Of a DNA stretch of 64,000 nt, positions 51,349 through 60,290 are shown one piece after another. Each line of letters opens with the position of its first letter. The stretch's first letter is position 1. The translations under genes and the position numbers were made by a program. A model generated the notes under the pieces. The model was not told the origin of the DNA. It saw nothing but the letters and a program-made list of their open reading frames with translations, and did no database searches. The DNA comes from Thalassobius sp047123305 (GTDB lineage Bacteria; Pseudomonadota; Alphaproteobacteria; Rhodobacterales; Rhodobacteraceae): the NCBI RefSeq assembly GCF_047123305.1, contig NZ_CP138918.1, forward strand, positions 1,426,001 through 1,490,000, written 5' to 3'.

Positions 51349-52887
51349 ATGGGTATCCAAGCTGCAGAGATTTCTGCGATCCTGAAGGACCAGATCAAGA
51401 ACTTCGGTCAGGAAGCCGAAGTTGCTGAGGTTGGTCGCGTGCTCTCCGTTGGTGACGGTATTGCGCGTGTACACGGCCTCGACAACATCCAAGCTGGTGA
51501 AATGGTCGAATTCCCCGGTGGCATCCGCGGGATGGCGCTGAACCTGGAAAACGACAACGTTGGTGTCGTTATCTTCGGTACCGACCGTGACATTAAAGAG
51601 GGTGACACCGTTAAGCGTACGAACTCCATCGTGGACGTTCCTGCCGGTGACGCACTGCTGGGCCGCGTTGTTGACGGTCTGGGCAACCCGCTGGACGGCA
51701 AAGGTCCGATCGAAGCTTCCGAACGTCGTATCGCCGACCAGAAAGCTCCGGGCATCATCCCGCGTAAATCGGTTCACGAACCGATGGCAACCGGCCTGAA
51801 ATCGGTTGACGCGATGATCCCGATTGGCCGTGGCCAGCGTGAGCTGATCATTGGTGACCGTCAGACCGGTAAAACCGCCGTTGCTCTGGACGCGATCCTG
51901 AACCAGAAATCCTACAACGACGCCGCTGGCGACGATGAGAGCAAGAAACTGTACTGCATCTACGTTGCAGTTGGTCAGAAACGCTCGACCGTTGCACAGC
52001 TGGTGAAGAAGCTGGAAGAAACCGGCGCGATTGAATACTCGATCGTTGTTGCTGCAACCGCTTCGGACCCCGCGCCGATGCAGTTCCTGGCACCCTACGC
52101 CGCAACCGCGATGGCCGAATACTTCCGTGACAACGGCAAGCACGCGCTGATCATCTATGATGACCTGTCCAAGCAGGCTGTGTCCTATCGTCAGATGTCG
52201 CTGCTGCTGCGTCGTCCGCCGGGCCGTGAAGCGTACCCGGGTGACGTTTTCTACCTCCACTCGCGTCTGCTGGAGCGTTCGGCAAAGCTGAACGAAGACC
52301 ACGGCGCAGGCTCGCTGACCGCGCTGCCGATCATTGAAACCCAGGGCGGCGACGTTTCGGCGTTTATTCCGACCAACGTGATCTCGATCACCGACGGTCA
52401 GATCTTCCTGGAAACCGAACTGTTCTATCAGGGTATCCGCCCTGCCGTGAACACCGGTCTGTCGGTATCGCGTGTGGGCTCCTCGGCTCAGACCAAAGCG
52501 ATGTCGTCGGTTGCCGGTCCGGTTAAACTGTCGCTGGCGCAGTACCGCGAAATGGCGGCCTTTGCGCAGTTTGGTTCCGACCTGGATGCCTCGACCCAGC
52601 AGCTGCTGGCCCGTGGTGCCCGTCTGACCGAGCTGATGAAACAGCCGCAGTACTCGCCGCTGACCAACGCCGAAATCGTCTGCATGATCTTCGCAGGCAC
52701 CAACGGCTACCTGGACAAAATCGAAGTGAGCGAAGTTGCCCGCTACGAAGCTGGCCTGCTGGCGCACCTGCGCGGTAAGCACGCTGACCTGCTGGCAGAC
52801 ATCACCGACAACGACCGTAAGGTTAAAGGTGAGCTGGCCGACAAAGTTAAGGCCGCGCTGGACGAATTCGCAGCCGACTTCGCATAA
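51349..52887 (+). CDS. atpA: F1 ATP synthase subunit alpha
   Basis: Non-catalytic nucleotide-binding alpha subunit of 512 residues. P-loop GDRQTGKT near residue 170, and the signature PAVNTGLSVSRVGSSAQ near 365. ATG directly abuts the atpH stop, implying translational coupling. Alternates with beta in the F1 hexamer. Confidence 0.98.
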   Translation: MGIQAAEISAILKDQIKNFGQEAEVAEVGRVLSVGDGIARVHGLDNIQAGEMVEFPGGIRGMALNLENDNVGVVIFGTDRDIKEGDTVKRTNSIVDVPAGDALLGRVVDGLGNPLDGKGPIEASERRIADQKAPGIIPRKSVHEPMATGLKSVDAMIPIGRGQRELIIGDRQTGKTAVALDAILNQKSYNDAAGDDESKKLYCIYVAVGQKRSTVAQLVKKLEETGAIEYSIVVAATASDPAPMQFLAPYAATAMAEYFRDNGKHALIIYDDLSKQAVSYRQMSLLLRRPPGREAYPGDVFYLHSRLLERSAKLNEDHGAGSLTALPIIETQGGDVSAFIPTNVISITDGQIFLETELFYQGIRPAVNTGLSVSRVGSSAQTKAMSSVAGPVKLSLAQYREMAAFAQFGSDLDASTQQLLARGARLTELMKQPQYSPLTNAEIVCMIFAGTNGYLDKIEVSEVARYEAGLLAHLRGKHADLLADITDNDRKVKGELADKVKAALDEFAADFA

Positions 52888-52902
52888 GGGGGAGATAAGG
52901 CA

Positions 52903-53781
52903 ATGCCGAATCTCAAGGACCTAAAAAACCGGATCGCGAGTGTGAAGAACACCCGTAAGATCACCAAGGCCATGCAGATGGTTGCCGCGGCGAAACTTCG
53001 CCGCGCGCAGGATGCTGCAGAAGCCTCGCGCCCGTACACCGAACGGTTCAACGCCGTTCTGGGCGGGCTGGCGGCCTCGGTCGGTTCCTCTGATGGCGCT
53101 CCCAAGCTGCTGTCGGGCACTGGTTCCGATCAGGTTCAGCTGCTGGTGGTCATGACGGCAGAGCGTGGGCTCTGCGGTGGCTTCAACAGCTCGATCGCAA
53201 AACTGGCACGCGCCAAAGCCGAAGAGCTGATTGCTCAGGGCAAGACGGTCAAGATTCTGACCGTTGGCAAAAAAGGCCGTGAACAGCTGAAACGTGACCT
53301 GGGCGAATACTTCATCGGCCATGTCGATCTGTCCGAGGTGAAAAACGTCGGTTACGTCAACGCACAGGATGTTGCGCGCGATCTGCTGATCCGCTTTGAC
53401 GCCGGTGAATTTGACGTGGCAACGATCTTCTACAACCGTTTCCAGTCGGTGATCTCTCAGGTCCCGACCGCACAGCAGATCATCCCGGCTTCGTTTGAAG
53501 ACCAGGAAGACGATGCTGGCGAAGGCAACCTGTATGACTACGAGCCGGACGAAGAGGCCATCCTGGCCGACCTTCTGCCGCGCGGTGTGGCCACGCAGAT
53601 CTTTGCAGCACTGCTGGAAAACGGTGCATCCGAACAAGGCGCGCGGATGTCCGCAATGGACAACGCAACCCGGAACGCGGGTGAGATGATCGACAAGCTG
53701 ACCATCGAGTACAACCGCTCACGTCAGGCCGTCATCACCAGCGAACTTATCGAAATTATCTCGGGCGCTGAGGCGCTCTAA
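52903..53781 (+). CDS. atpG: F1 ATP synthase subunit gamma
   Basis: Central rotor shaft subunit of 292 residues. N-terminal helix MPNLKDLKNRIASVKNTRKI and C-terminal helix with DNATRNAGEMIDKLTIEYN are the paired rotor helices. The segment RGLCGGFN is diagnostic. Starts 15 bp after atpA. Confidence 0.98.
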   Translation: MPNLKDLKNRIASVKNTRKITKAMQMVAAAKLRRAQDAAEASRPYTERFNAVLGGLAASVGSSDGAPKLLSGTGSDQVQLLVVMTAERGLCGGFNSSIAKLARAKAEELIAQGKTVKILTVGKKGREQLKRDLGEYFIGHVDLSEVKNVGYVNAQDVARDLLIRFDAGEFDVATIFYNRFQSVISQVPTAQQIIPASFEDQEDDAGEGNLYDYEPDEEAILADLLPRGVATQIFAALLENGASEQGARMSAMDNATRNAGEMIDKLTIEYNRSRQAVITSELIEIISGAEAL

Positions 53782-53799
53782 GAGAACGGAGACGAAACA

Positions 53800-55224
53800 A
53801 TGGCAAACGCAAAAGGCAAAATCACGCAGGTGATCGGCGCCGTTGTGGACGTGCAGTTTGGGGACGAGCTGCCGCCGATCCTCAACGCACTGACCACCGA
53901 CAACAACGGTAAAACCCTGGTACTGGAAGTTGCCCAGCACCTCGGTGAGAACACCGTTCGTACCATCGCAATGGACGCGACCGAAGGTCTGGTCCGCGGT
54001 CAGGAAGTTCTGGACACCGACGGCCCGATCTCGGTGCCGGTTGGTAACGCCACCCTGGGCCGTATTCTGAACGTTGTGGGTGAGCCTGTTGACGAACAGG
54101 GTCCGGTGAAAGCGGACGAAACCCGCGCGATCCACCAGCCCGCACCCGAGTTTGACGAACAGTCGACCGAGTCGGAAGTTCTGGTAACCGGCATCAAGGT
54201 TATCGACCTGCTGGCCCCCTACGCCAAGGGTGGTAAAATTGGTCTGTTCGGTGGTGCCGGTGTTGGCAAAACCGTTCTGATCATGGAGCTGATCAACAAC
54301 ATCGCAAAAGTACACTCGGGTTTCTCGGTGTTCGCAGGTGTTGGTGAACGTACCCGTGAAGGGAACGACCTCTACCACGAGATGATCGAATCCAACGTTA
54401 TTAAGCCTGACAACCTGGAAGAATCGCAGGTTGCCCTGGTTTACGGCCAGATGAACGAACCTCCGGGTGCACGTGCGCGTGTTGCTCTGACCGGTCTGAC
54501 CCTGGCAGAACAGTTCCGTGACCAGTCCGGTACCGACGTTCTGTTCTTCGTGGACAACATCTTCCGCTTCACCCAGGCAGGTTCTGAGGTTTCGGCGCTT
54601 CTGGGCCGTATTCCTTCGGCGGTGGGCTACCAGCCGACCCTGGCAACCGACATGGGCGCGATGCAGGAACGCATCACCTCGACCAAGAACGGCTCGATCA
54701 CCTCGATCCAGGCGGTTTACGTACCTGCGGACGACCTTACCGACCCCGCACCGGCAACCACCTTCGCCCACTTGGACGCAACCACCGTTCTGAACCGTGC
54801 GATCTCCGAGCTGGGCATCTACCCGGCTGTTGACCCGCTCGACTCCTCGTCGCGTCTGATGGACCCGTCGGTTGTTGGTGAAGAGCACTACAAGGTGGCC
54901 TTCGAGGTTCAGGGTATCCTCCAGCGCTACAAGTCGCTGCAGGACATCATCGCGATCCTCGGCATGGACGAACTGTCGGAAGAAGACAAACTGACCGTTG
55001 CCCGTGCCCGTAAGATCCAGCGTTTCCTGTCGCAGCCGTTCGACGTTGCGAAAGTGTTCACCGGCTCGGACGGTGTTCAGGTTCAGCTGGAAGACACCAT
55101 CGCATCGTTCAAAGCCGTTGTGGCTGGCGAATACGATCACCTGCCCGAAGCAGCCTTCTACATGGTTGGCGGCATCGACGAAGTGATCGCAAAAGCCGAG
55201 AAAATGGCTGCAGAAGCAGCCTAA
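53800..55224 (+). CDS. atpD: F1 ATP synthase subunit beta
   Basis: Catalytic beta subunit of 474 residues. P-loop GGAGVGKT, catalytic Glu in GERTREGND, and the DELSEEDKLTVARAR DELSEED loop are intact. Synthesises ATP in the F1 head. Followed by atpC after 11 bp. Confidence 0.98.
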   Translation: MANAKGKITQVIGAVVDVQFGDELPPILNALTTDNNGKTLVLEVAQHLGENTVRTIAMDATEGLVRGQEVLDTDGPISVPVGNATLGRILNVVGEPVDEQGPVKADETRAIHQPAPEFDEQSTESEVLVTGIKVIDLLAPYAKGGKIGLFGGAGVGKTVLIMELINNIAKVHSGFSVFAGVGERTREGNDLYHEMIESNVIKPDNLEESQVALVYGQMNEPPGARARVALTGLTLAEQFRDQSGTDVLFFVDNIFRFTQAGSEVSALLGRIPSAVGYQPTLATDMGAMQERITSTKNGSITSIQAVYVPADDLTDPAPATTFAHLDATTVLNRAISELGIYPAVDPLDSSSRLMDPSVVGEEHYKVAFEVQGILQRYKSLQDIIAILGMDELSEEDKLTVARARKIQRFLSQPFDVAKVFTGSDGVQVQLEDTIASFKAVVAGEYDHLPEAAFYMVGGIDEVIAKAEKMAAEAA

Positions 55225-55235
55225 GGAGGCTCTGA

Positions 55236-55646
55236 ATGGCTGAAACAGTGCAATTCGACCTTGTCAGCCCCGAGCGGAGTCTTGCTTCGCTCATGGTTGA
55301 ACAGGTTCAGATCCCGGGTGCCGATGGCGATATGACCGCAATGGCCGGTCACGCTCCGACCATCACCACCCTGCGCCCCGGTCTGCTGAGTGTCAGCGGC
55401 CCGAACGGTTCTGCCGACTATGTCGTGACCGGCGGTTTCGCCGAAATCGGCCAGACCGGCATCTCCGTCTTGGCAGAAAGCGCCATTGCCCGCGAGGACG
55501 TCACCGCTGACGACCTCTCTGGCATGATCGCCGCCGCCAATGAAGCGCTGGAAGCGGCCAAAGCGAATGGTGGTCAGGTAGACGATGCAGCCAAACTGGT
55601 GTCTGACCTGGAAGCCATTGGCGCACAGATCGGCCTGTCGGTCTAA
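55236..55646 (+). CDS. atpC: F1 ATP synthase subunit epsilon
   Basis: Epsilon subunit of 136 residues, N-terminal beta sandwich (PGADGDMTAMAGHAPTITTL) and a short C-terminal helical part. It couples rotor to c-ring and can inhibit ATP hydrolysis. AAGGAGG precedes the ATG. Last gene of the F1 operon; a strong terminator follows. Confidence 0.96.
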   Translation: MAETVQFDLVSPERSLASLMVEQVQIPGADGDMTAMAGHAPTITTLRPGLLSVSGPNGSADYVVTGGFAEIGQTGISVLAESAIAREDVTADDLSGMIAAANEALEAAKANGGQVDDAAKLVSDLEAIGAQIGLSV

Positions 55647-55671
55647 GCCAACTCCAGATAAGAATTCAAAG

Positions 55672-55698
55672 AAGGCTCTGGTTTCCGGGGCCTTTTTT
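55672..55698 (+). terminator. Rho-independent terminator of the F1 ATP synthase operon
   Basis: AAGGCTCTGG (55672-55681), loop TTT, CCGGGGCCTT (55685-55694), then TTTTG. Ten pairs, two of them G-U. Confidence 0.85.
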
Positions 55699-55751
55699 GT
55701 GTCCCGCTTTCGTCTTTTGGTTGACCGGAGGGGCAGGGGGTACGCTATGTA

Positions 55752-56108
55752 ATGGGTATGAAAAGGTTAAGAAATCACATTACAGGCATCGATCAGGGCG
55801 ATGAGACCCTGTTTATGGATTACGAAAACGGCGGCGAGATGTGGACCGGTGAAGGCAACCGCGAACGCCGCGCCACCGTGCGCTTTTCCGAGAAATACAA
55901 CGCCAACCCTTCGGTGATGCTCACGGTGTCGCTGTGGGATGTGGATTATTCCACCAACATCCGCAGCGAAGTGGTGGCTGAAAACATCTCCAAGACCAAA
56001 TTCGACATTGTGTTCCGCACCTGGGGCAACACCCGCATCGCTCAGGCCCGTGTCAGTTGGATGGCCATCGGTGAGATGGAGGATGAGGACGTCTGGGACG
56101 TTCCCTAA
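55752..56108 (+). CDS. Small H-type lectin domain protein
   Basis: Protein of 118 residues without a signal peptide. From about residue 38 it matches the H-type lectin fold: RRATVRFSEKYNANPSVMLTVSLWDVD, then two more strands with FDIVFRTWGNTRIAQARVSWMAIG. In eukaryotes and some bacteria this fold binds N-acetylgalactosamine; here the ligand and even the cellular location are unclear. Two ATGs (55752, 55758) are possible. It is separated from atpC by a terminator, so it is likely a single-gene unit. Confidence 0.78.
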   Translation: MGMKRLRNHITGIDQGDETLFMDYENGGEMWTGEGNRERRATVRFSEKYNANPSVMLTVSLWDVDYSTNIRSEVVAENISKTKFDIVFRTWGNTRIAQARVSWMAIGEMEDEDVWDVP

Positions 56109-56140
56109 TGCAGCCCGTGACCAAGACCCCCAGAAACGAA

Positions 56141-56164
56141 AAGGGCGCCCTCAAAGGCGCCCTT
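56141..56164 (-). terminator. Terminator between the lectin gene and prs
   Basis: AAGGGCGCC (56141-56149) pairs with GGCGCCCTT (56156-56164) across a 6-nt loop. On the minus strand it is followed by TTCGTTTC, so it mainly serves prs, but it may also stop the convergent lectin transcript. Confidence 0.78.
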
Positions 56165-56189
56165 CGTCATTCCAACCGGTCCCGCAGGA

Positions 56190-57206
56190 TCAGGCCGGGA
56201 ACTGACCTTCGTAGATCGGTTCCAGCGTTTCGGTCTCAAACAGCGACGATACCGAGGTGCCGTTCCAGATGTTCTGGATCGACTGGGCAAACATCGGTGC
56301 GGTCGGCAGGATGCGAATGTTGGGGCAGTTTTTCACCGGGTCAGTCGGCTCGATCGAGTCGGTCAGCACCAGAGATTTCATCACCGAGTTGGTGACACGC
56401 TCAACCGCAGGGCCGGACATCACACCATGCGAGATATAGGCGTGAACCTCGGTTGCGCCATGCTCCAGCAGAACTTCAGCCGCCTTGCATAGGGTGCCGG
56501 CCGTGTCGCACATGTCATCCACGATGATACACTTCTTACCGGTCACATCACCGATCACGGTCATCTCAGCCACTTCACCGGGCTTCTCACGGCGCTTGTC
56601 CACGATCGACAGCGGCGCGTTGATCCGCTTGGCCAGTTCGCGGGCACGGGCCACACCACCAACGTCGGGGGAAACAACCATCACCTCGTCGAGGCTGCCG
56701 GCAAACTTCTCTTTGATGTCCAACGCAAAGACGGGCGAGGCATAGAGGTTATCAACGGGGATGTCGAAGAAGCCCTGGATCTGCGCGGCGTGCAGGTCAA
56801 GGGTCAGAATGCGCTCGACACCGGCTTCGACCAGCATGTTGGCAACCAGCTTGGCGCTGATCGGGGTGCGGGCCTTGGTGCGGCGGTCCTGACGTGCATA
56901 GCCAAAGTAGGGGATCACGGCGGTGATCCGGCTGGCTGAGGACCGGCGCAGCGCGTCAGCCATGATCAGCAGTTCCATCAGGTTGTCATTCGCCGGGTTC
57001 GACGTCGGCTGAATGATGAACATATCCTCGCCACGGACGTTCTCAAAAACCTCCACGAAGATTTCGCCATCGTTGAAGCGTTCAACGCGCGCGTCCACCA
57101 GCCCGAGGCTTTCGCCGCGGTGGATGGACATGCGCCGTGCAATGGATTTTGCCAGAGGCAGGTTCGCATTGCCGGAAATCAGTTTCGGTTCATTCTGGTT
57201 GGGCAT
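56190..57206 (-). CDS. prs: Ribose-phosphate pyrophosphokinase (PRPP synthase)
   Basis: Class I PRPP synthase of 338 residues, making PRPP from ribose 5-phosphate and ATP for nucleotides, histidine and NAD. The PRPP-binding motif IIVDDMCDTAGTL is complete, as are the flexible loop YARQDRRTK and pyrophosphate loop PDVGGVARA. Length is some 20 residues over the E. coli enzyme, mainly in the C-terminal part. Divergent from a DsbA-fold isomerase gene. Confidence 0.97.
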   Translation of the reverse strand: MPNQNEPKLISGNANLPLAKSIARRMSIHRGESLGLVDARVERFNDGEIFVEVFENVRGEDMFIIQPTSNPANDNLMELLIMADALRRSSASRITAVIPYFGYARQDRRTKARTPISAKLVANMLVEAGVERILTLDLHAAQIQGFFDIPVDNLYASPVFALDIKEKFAGSLDEVMVVSPDVGGVARARELAKRINAPLSIVDKRREKPGEVAEMTVIGDVTGKKCIIVDDMCDTAGTLCKAAEVLLEHGATEVHAYISHGVMSGPAVERVTNSVMKSLVLTDSIEPTDPVKNCPNIRILPTAPMFAQSIQNIWNGTSVSSLFETETLEPIYEGQFPA

Positions 57207-57251
57207 GTCGACGGTTCCCCAAGATTTGGTCGAGATGACAGATTCGTAACG

Positions 57252-57279
57252 TTGACACCGCTTAACACTTCGATACGCT
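57252..57279 (+). promoter_or_regulatory. Candidate sigma-70 promoter for the isomerase/hydrolase pair
   Basis: TTGACA (57252-57257) is a full -35 match, followed after 16 bp by a weak -10 TACGCT (57274-57279). It lies 34 bp before the 57313 start. Confidence 0.4.
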
Positions 57280-57312
57280 CAGGCAAAGCTATGCCGACGA
57301 AGGGGCGCACAG

Positions 57313-57912
57313 ATGCCGCACATTGATTACTATTTTACGACTGTTTCGCCCTACGCCTATCTGGTCGGCACCAGATTGGAAGAAATTGCGCAGCGCCGCG
57401 GTGTGACTGTGACCTACAAACCGTTTGATCTGGTGTCCGCTTTTCCGCGCACCGGCGGCGTCCCGCTGCCTGAGCGGCATCCGGCGCGGGTGGAATACCG
57501 CGCTGAGGAACTGCCCCGTCAGGCCCGCAAACTGGGGATGGAATTCAACCTGAAACCGGCCCATTGGCCGGTGAACCCTGCGCCGTCGGCCTATGCCATC
57601 ATTGCCGCGCAGAAGGCGGGTGGCGGCGACGTTGGACTGCTAGTGCAGAAACTCATGGCTGCCTGCTGGGTGGAAGAGCGTGACATATCGCAGGATGAGG
57701 TGATCAAGGATTGCCTTGCCGCCTCGGACTTTGATCCCTCTTTGGCGGACAGTGGCCTGCTGGCAGGGGCCGAGATCTACTCGCAGAACCTCGAAGAGGC
57801 TGTCAGCAAGGGTGTCTTCGGCTCGCCTTTCTTCATTGTCGACACCGGGCAGAAGTTCTTCGGTCAGGACCGGCTAGAGGATCTGGACGCCCATCTCGCT
57901 GGCAATCTCTGA
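57313..57912 (+). CDS. DsbA-fold 2-hydroxychromene-2-carboxylate isomerase family protein
   Basis: Protein of 199 residues with the kappa-GST/DsbA fold. The usual CxxC is replaced by SPYAYL near the N-terminus, the glutathione-contact region of HCCA isomerases, and the cis-Pro loop is GVFGSPFFIV. The founding enzymes isomerise a naphthalene catabolite with glutathione; here no aromatic degradation genes are near, so it is probably a general glutathione-linked isomerase or transferase. Followed by an alpha/beta hydrolase after 12 bp. Confidence 0.88.
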   Translation: MPHIDYYFTTVSPYAYLVGTRLEEIAQRRGVTVTYKPFDLVSAFPRTGGVPLPERHPARVEYRAEELPRQARKLGMEFNLKPAHWPVNPAPSAYAIIAAQKAGGGDVGLLVQKLMAACWVEERDISQDEVIKDCLAASDFDPSLADSGLLAGAEIYSQNLEEAVSKGVFGSPFFIVDTGQKFFGQDRLEDLDAHLAGNL

Positions 57913-57924
57913 AGGCTGCACCCT

Positions 57925-58752
57925 ATGGGAAACGAGGATTTGCGGGGCAATGTCCCGACCTTCTGGCGCAACTATGGTCAGGGGCCGCGGCAGGCATTGA
58001 TGTTTCACTGCTCGCTGGCGCATTCCGGCGCCTTTGCAGGCATGGCGAAGGGCCTGGGCGATTTGTTGACCATGCGGGCCTTTGACCTGCCCGGACATGG
58101 CCAAAGTGCGGATTGGGACGGGCAGACACCGTTGCAACGGCTGACTGTTGATATGGCGCTGGACCTGCTTGAGGGGCCGACCGATCTGATTGGTCATTCC
58201 TTCGGCGGCACGGCAGCGCTGCGGCTTGCCTGCGAACGGCCGGATCTGGTGCGGTCGCTGACCCTGATTGAACCCGTCTACTTCGCCGCCGCCTATGCCG
58301 ATCACGCAGGCCTAGGGGATCAGCACGGCGCCGAAATGGCCGAGATCGCCGATGCCATTGCCGCCGGTGATCGCGAAACAGCCGCGCGGCTGTTCCTGCG
58401 GGTCTGGGGGGACGGGCGGCCTTGGGCCGCATTGCCTGAATCGATGCAGATCCGGACGAAGGCGCAGATCCATCTGATCACAGCCGCCCACCCCGAGATT
58501 GGGCTGGACACGCCCGGCCTGTTGGCCAGTGGCGCGGTGGAGGCGCTGCAAGTGCCAACCCTGCTGATCGAGGGCGGCGCTTCACCGCATTATGTGGGCA
58601 AGATTAACGCCGCGCTCAATCGACGGATCAAAGGCTCGCAGCGGCAAGTGATCGACGGCGCCGGCCATATGGTGGCGATGAGCCATGCCGATGAGGTGGC
58701 CAAAGTAACCCGCGCGTTTCTGGAAGCCGTGCCCGCCGCGTCTGCGCACTAA
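57925..58752 (+). CDS. Alpha/beta hydrolase
   Basis: Alpha/beta-hydrolase-fold protein of 275 residues. The nucleophile is Ser92 in GHSFGG, the oxyanion region is FHCSLAHSG, and the catalytic His is in GAGHMVAMSH. An acid residue is likely in the IEGGASPHY loop. No lid signature tells the substrate; a broad esterase, epoxide or C-C hydrolase role is possible. Probably co-transcribed with the preceding isomerase. Confidence 0.85.
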   Translation: MGNEDLRGNVPTFWRNYGQGPRQALMFHCSLAHSGAFAGMAKGLGDLLTMRAFDLPGHGQSADWDGQTPLQRLTVDMALDLLEGPTDLIGHSFGGTAALRLACERPDLVRSLTLIEPVYFAAAYADHAGLGDQHGAEMAEIADAIAAGDRETAARLFLRVWGDGRPWAALPESMQIRTKAQIHLITAAHPEIGLDTPGLLASGAVEALQVPTLLIEGGASPHYVGKINAALNRRIKGSQRQVIDGAGHMVAMSHADEVAKVTRAFLEAVPAASAH

Positions 58753-58754
58753 TG

Positions 58755-58779
58755 AAAAAGGGGCGTTGCCACCCCTTTT
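58755..58779. terminator. Bidirectional terminator between the hydrolase and ltaE
   Basis: AAAAGGGG (58756-58763) and CCCCTTTT (58772-58779) flank an 8-nt loop, giving a U-rich 3' side on both strands. Confidence 0.85.
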
Positions 58780-58785
58780 GAAACC

Positions 58786-59832
58786 TTATGCCCGATAGGC
58801 CGCCAGCAGGGCGTCTACACCCTCAGACCCGACAGACCAATCGGTGACGAAACGGGCCAGCAGCATCTCCTCGGGATCGTCGCCTTCCAGCTCGCCAGAC
58901 ATGATGTAGTAATAGGCGCCGGCCTCAAACGCTTTCTTGTGCAGCCGGCGCGGCAGTTCGGCGAAGAACAGGTTGGCCTCTGGCGTGGTGGTGAAGTTCA
59001 CCCCGTCAATCGCCCGCATCCCTTCGGCCAGACGCGCACAGCTGTCATTGGCCTGGCGAGCCGTGTCCAGCCACAGATCGCCCTCCAGATAGCCCAGCAT
59101 CTGCGCGGACAGGTAACGGTGCTTGGAAAACAGATGCGCCCCACGTTTGCGGCGCAGTTCAAATTCCCAGGCCAGCGACGGGTCAAAGAAGACCACAGCC
59201 TCTACCCCCATGCAGCCGTTTTTGGTGCCGCCAAAGCTGACGGCATCAATGCCCGCTTTCCAGGTCATTTCAGCCGCCGAGCAGCCCAACGTAATCATCG
59301 CGTTGGTGAAACGGGCGCCGTCCAGATGGCTGGACATGCCGTATTCCTTGGCAACAGAAGTCAGCGCTTGGATTTCATCCAATGTGTAGACGTGGCCCAA
59401 CTCCGTCACTTGGGTGATCGACAGCGGTCCCCGCTGCGGGCCATGCACGCCGCGGTTTTCCTCCAGCAGGATGGATTTGCGCAGGGCCTCGGGCGTCATC
59501 TTGTCCCCTTCGCCCACCAGCGTCAGTTTGGCTCCTCCGGAATAGAACTCAGGCGCGTTGCATTCATCCTCATGGATATGCGCGCGGGTTGAACAAAAGA
59601 TCGTTTCCCAGGGTTTGCACATGGTCGCCAGCGCCAGCGAATTGGCGGCGGTGCCTGTGGGCACCAGATAGACCGCCGCCTCGGGCGCTTCAAAGATCTC
59701 CCGCACCATGTCGCGCACGCGATCCATTTCAGCGTCGGCGCCATAGCCCACGCGGTAGCCTTCGTTTGCGGCTGTCAAAGCCTGCATGATCTGCGGGTGG
59801 ACCGGTCCCCCGTTATCGGACGCAAAAAACAT
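58786..59832 (-). CDS. ltaE: Low-specificity L-threonine aldolase / beta-eliminating lyase
   Basis: PLP enzyme of 348 residues, cleaving threonine or allo-threonine to glycine and acetaldehyde. The Schiff-base Lys is in SFGGTKNGCMG; SHLDGARFTNA supplies the Asp that contacts the PLP nitrogen. Last gene of the ribF-ycgN-ltaE string and overlaps ycgN by one base (TGATG). Confidence 0.92.
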   Translation of the reverse strand: MFFASDNGGPVHPQIMQALTAANEGYRVGYGADAEMDRVRDMVREIFEAPEAAVYLVPTGTAANSLALATMCKPWETIFCSTRAHIHEDECNAPEFYSGGAKLTLVGEGDKMTPEALRKSILLEENRGVHGPQRGPLSITQVTELGHVYTLDEIQALTSVAKEYGMSSHLDGARFTNAMITLGCSAAEMTWKAGIDAVSFGGTKNGCMGVEAVVFFDPSLAWEFELRRKRGAHLFSKHRYLSAQMLGYLEGDLWLDTARQANDSCARLAEGMRAIDGVNFTTTPEANLFFAELPRRLHKKAFEAGAYYYIMSGELEGDDPEEMLLARFVTDWSVGSEGVDALLAAYRA

Positions 59833-60290
59833 CAGATTGGTTCCTCAATAATGTGGTCTTCCCACTCTTCGTCATCGACCTCGAACTCTGGCACCGTTCG
59901 CCCCCGCATGGAAACACCTGCTTTGTGCACACTCTCAGGGTCACCGGTTTTCAACGGATGCCAATCGGGCAGGGGATGGCCGTTCCACATCAGCTTGTAG
60001 GCGCAGGTTTCCGGCATCCAGTAGAGGTTTTGTTCCATGTTGTCTGGGCTCAGCACGATGCATTCCGGCACGAAGTTGTGGCGGATCGGGTATTGGCTGC
60101 ACTGGCAGGTCTGATCGTCCAGCAGGCGGCAGGCCACATTGGTCAGCGCCACCTGTCCGGTGTCCTCATCCTCCAGCTTGTTCAGGCAGCATTTGCCACA
60201 GCCGTCACACAGCGCCTCCCACTCGGGGCGGGTCATCTTGTTGAGAGGGACCTTCTCCCAGAAATTTTTGCGTAGGTTCAGCGGCATCAC
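59832..60290 (-). CDS. ycgN: YcgN/UPF0260-family cysteine cluster protein
   Basis: Small protein of 152 residues with eight conserved Cys: C28, C31, C34, C35, C54, C62, C64 and C77, likely to bind zinc or an Fe-S cluster. It belongs to the UPF0260 (YcgN/YkgJ-like) family of unknown function. Acidic C-terminus (DDEEWEDHIIEE). Overlaps ribF by 4 bp and ltaE by 1 bp, so expression is coupled. Confidence 0.92.
   Translation of the reverse strand: MMPLNLRKNFWEKVPLNKMTRPEWEALCDGCGKCCLNKLEDEDTGQVALTNVACRLLDDQTCQCSQYPIRHNFVPECIVLSPDNMEQNLYWMPETCAYKLMWNGHPLPDWHPLKTGDPESVHKAGVSMRGRTVPEFEVDDEEWEDHIIEEPI

Noticed and set aside
50812..52782. Minus-strand open frame of 656 codons opposite atpH/atpA
   Set aside because: It lies antisense to highly conserved ATP synthase genes and its composition (rich in His, Arg, Gln, Val) is what antisense frames of GC-rich genes look like. 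No ribosome-binding site or domain.
53719..55140. Minus-strand open frame of 473 codons opposite atpD
   Set aside because: Antisense shadow of atpD caused by strong codon bias; no supporting signals.
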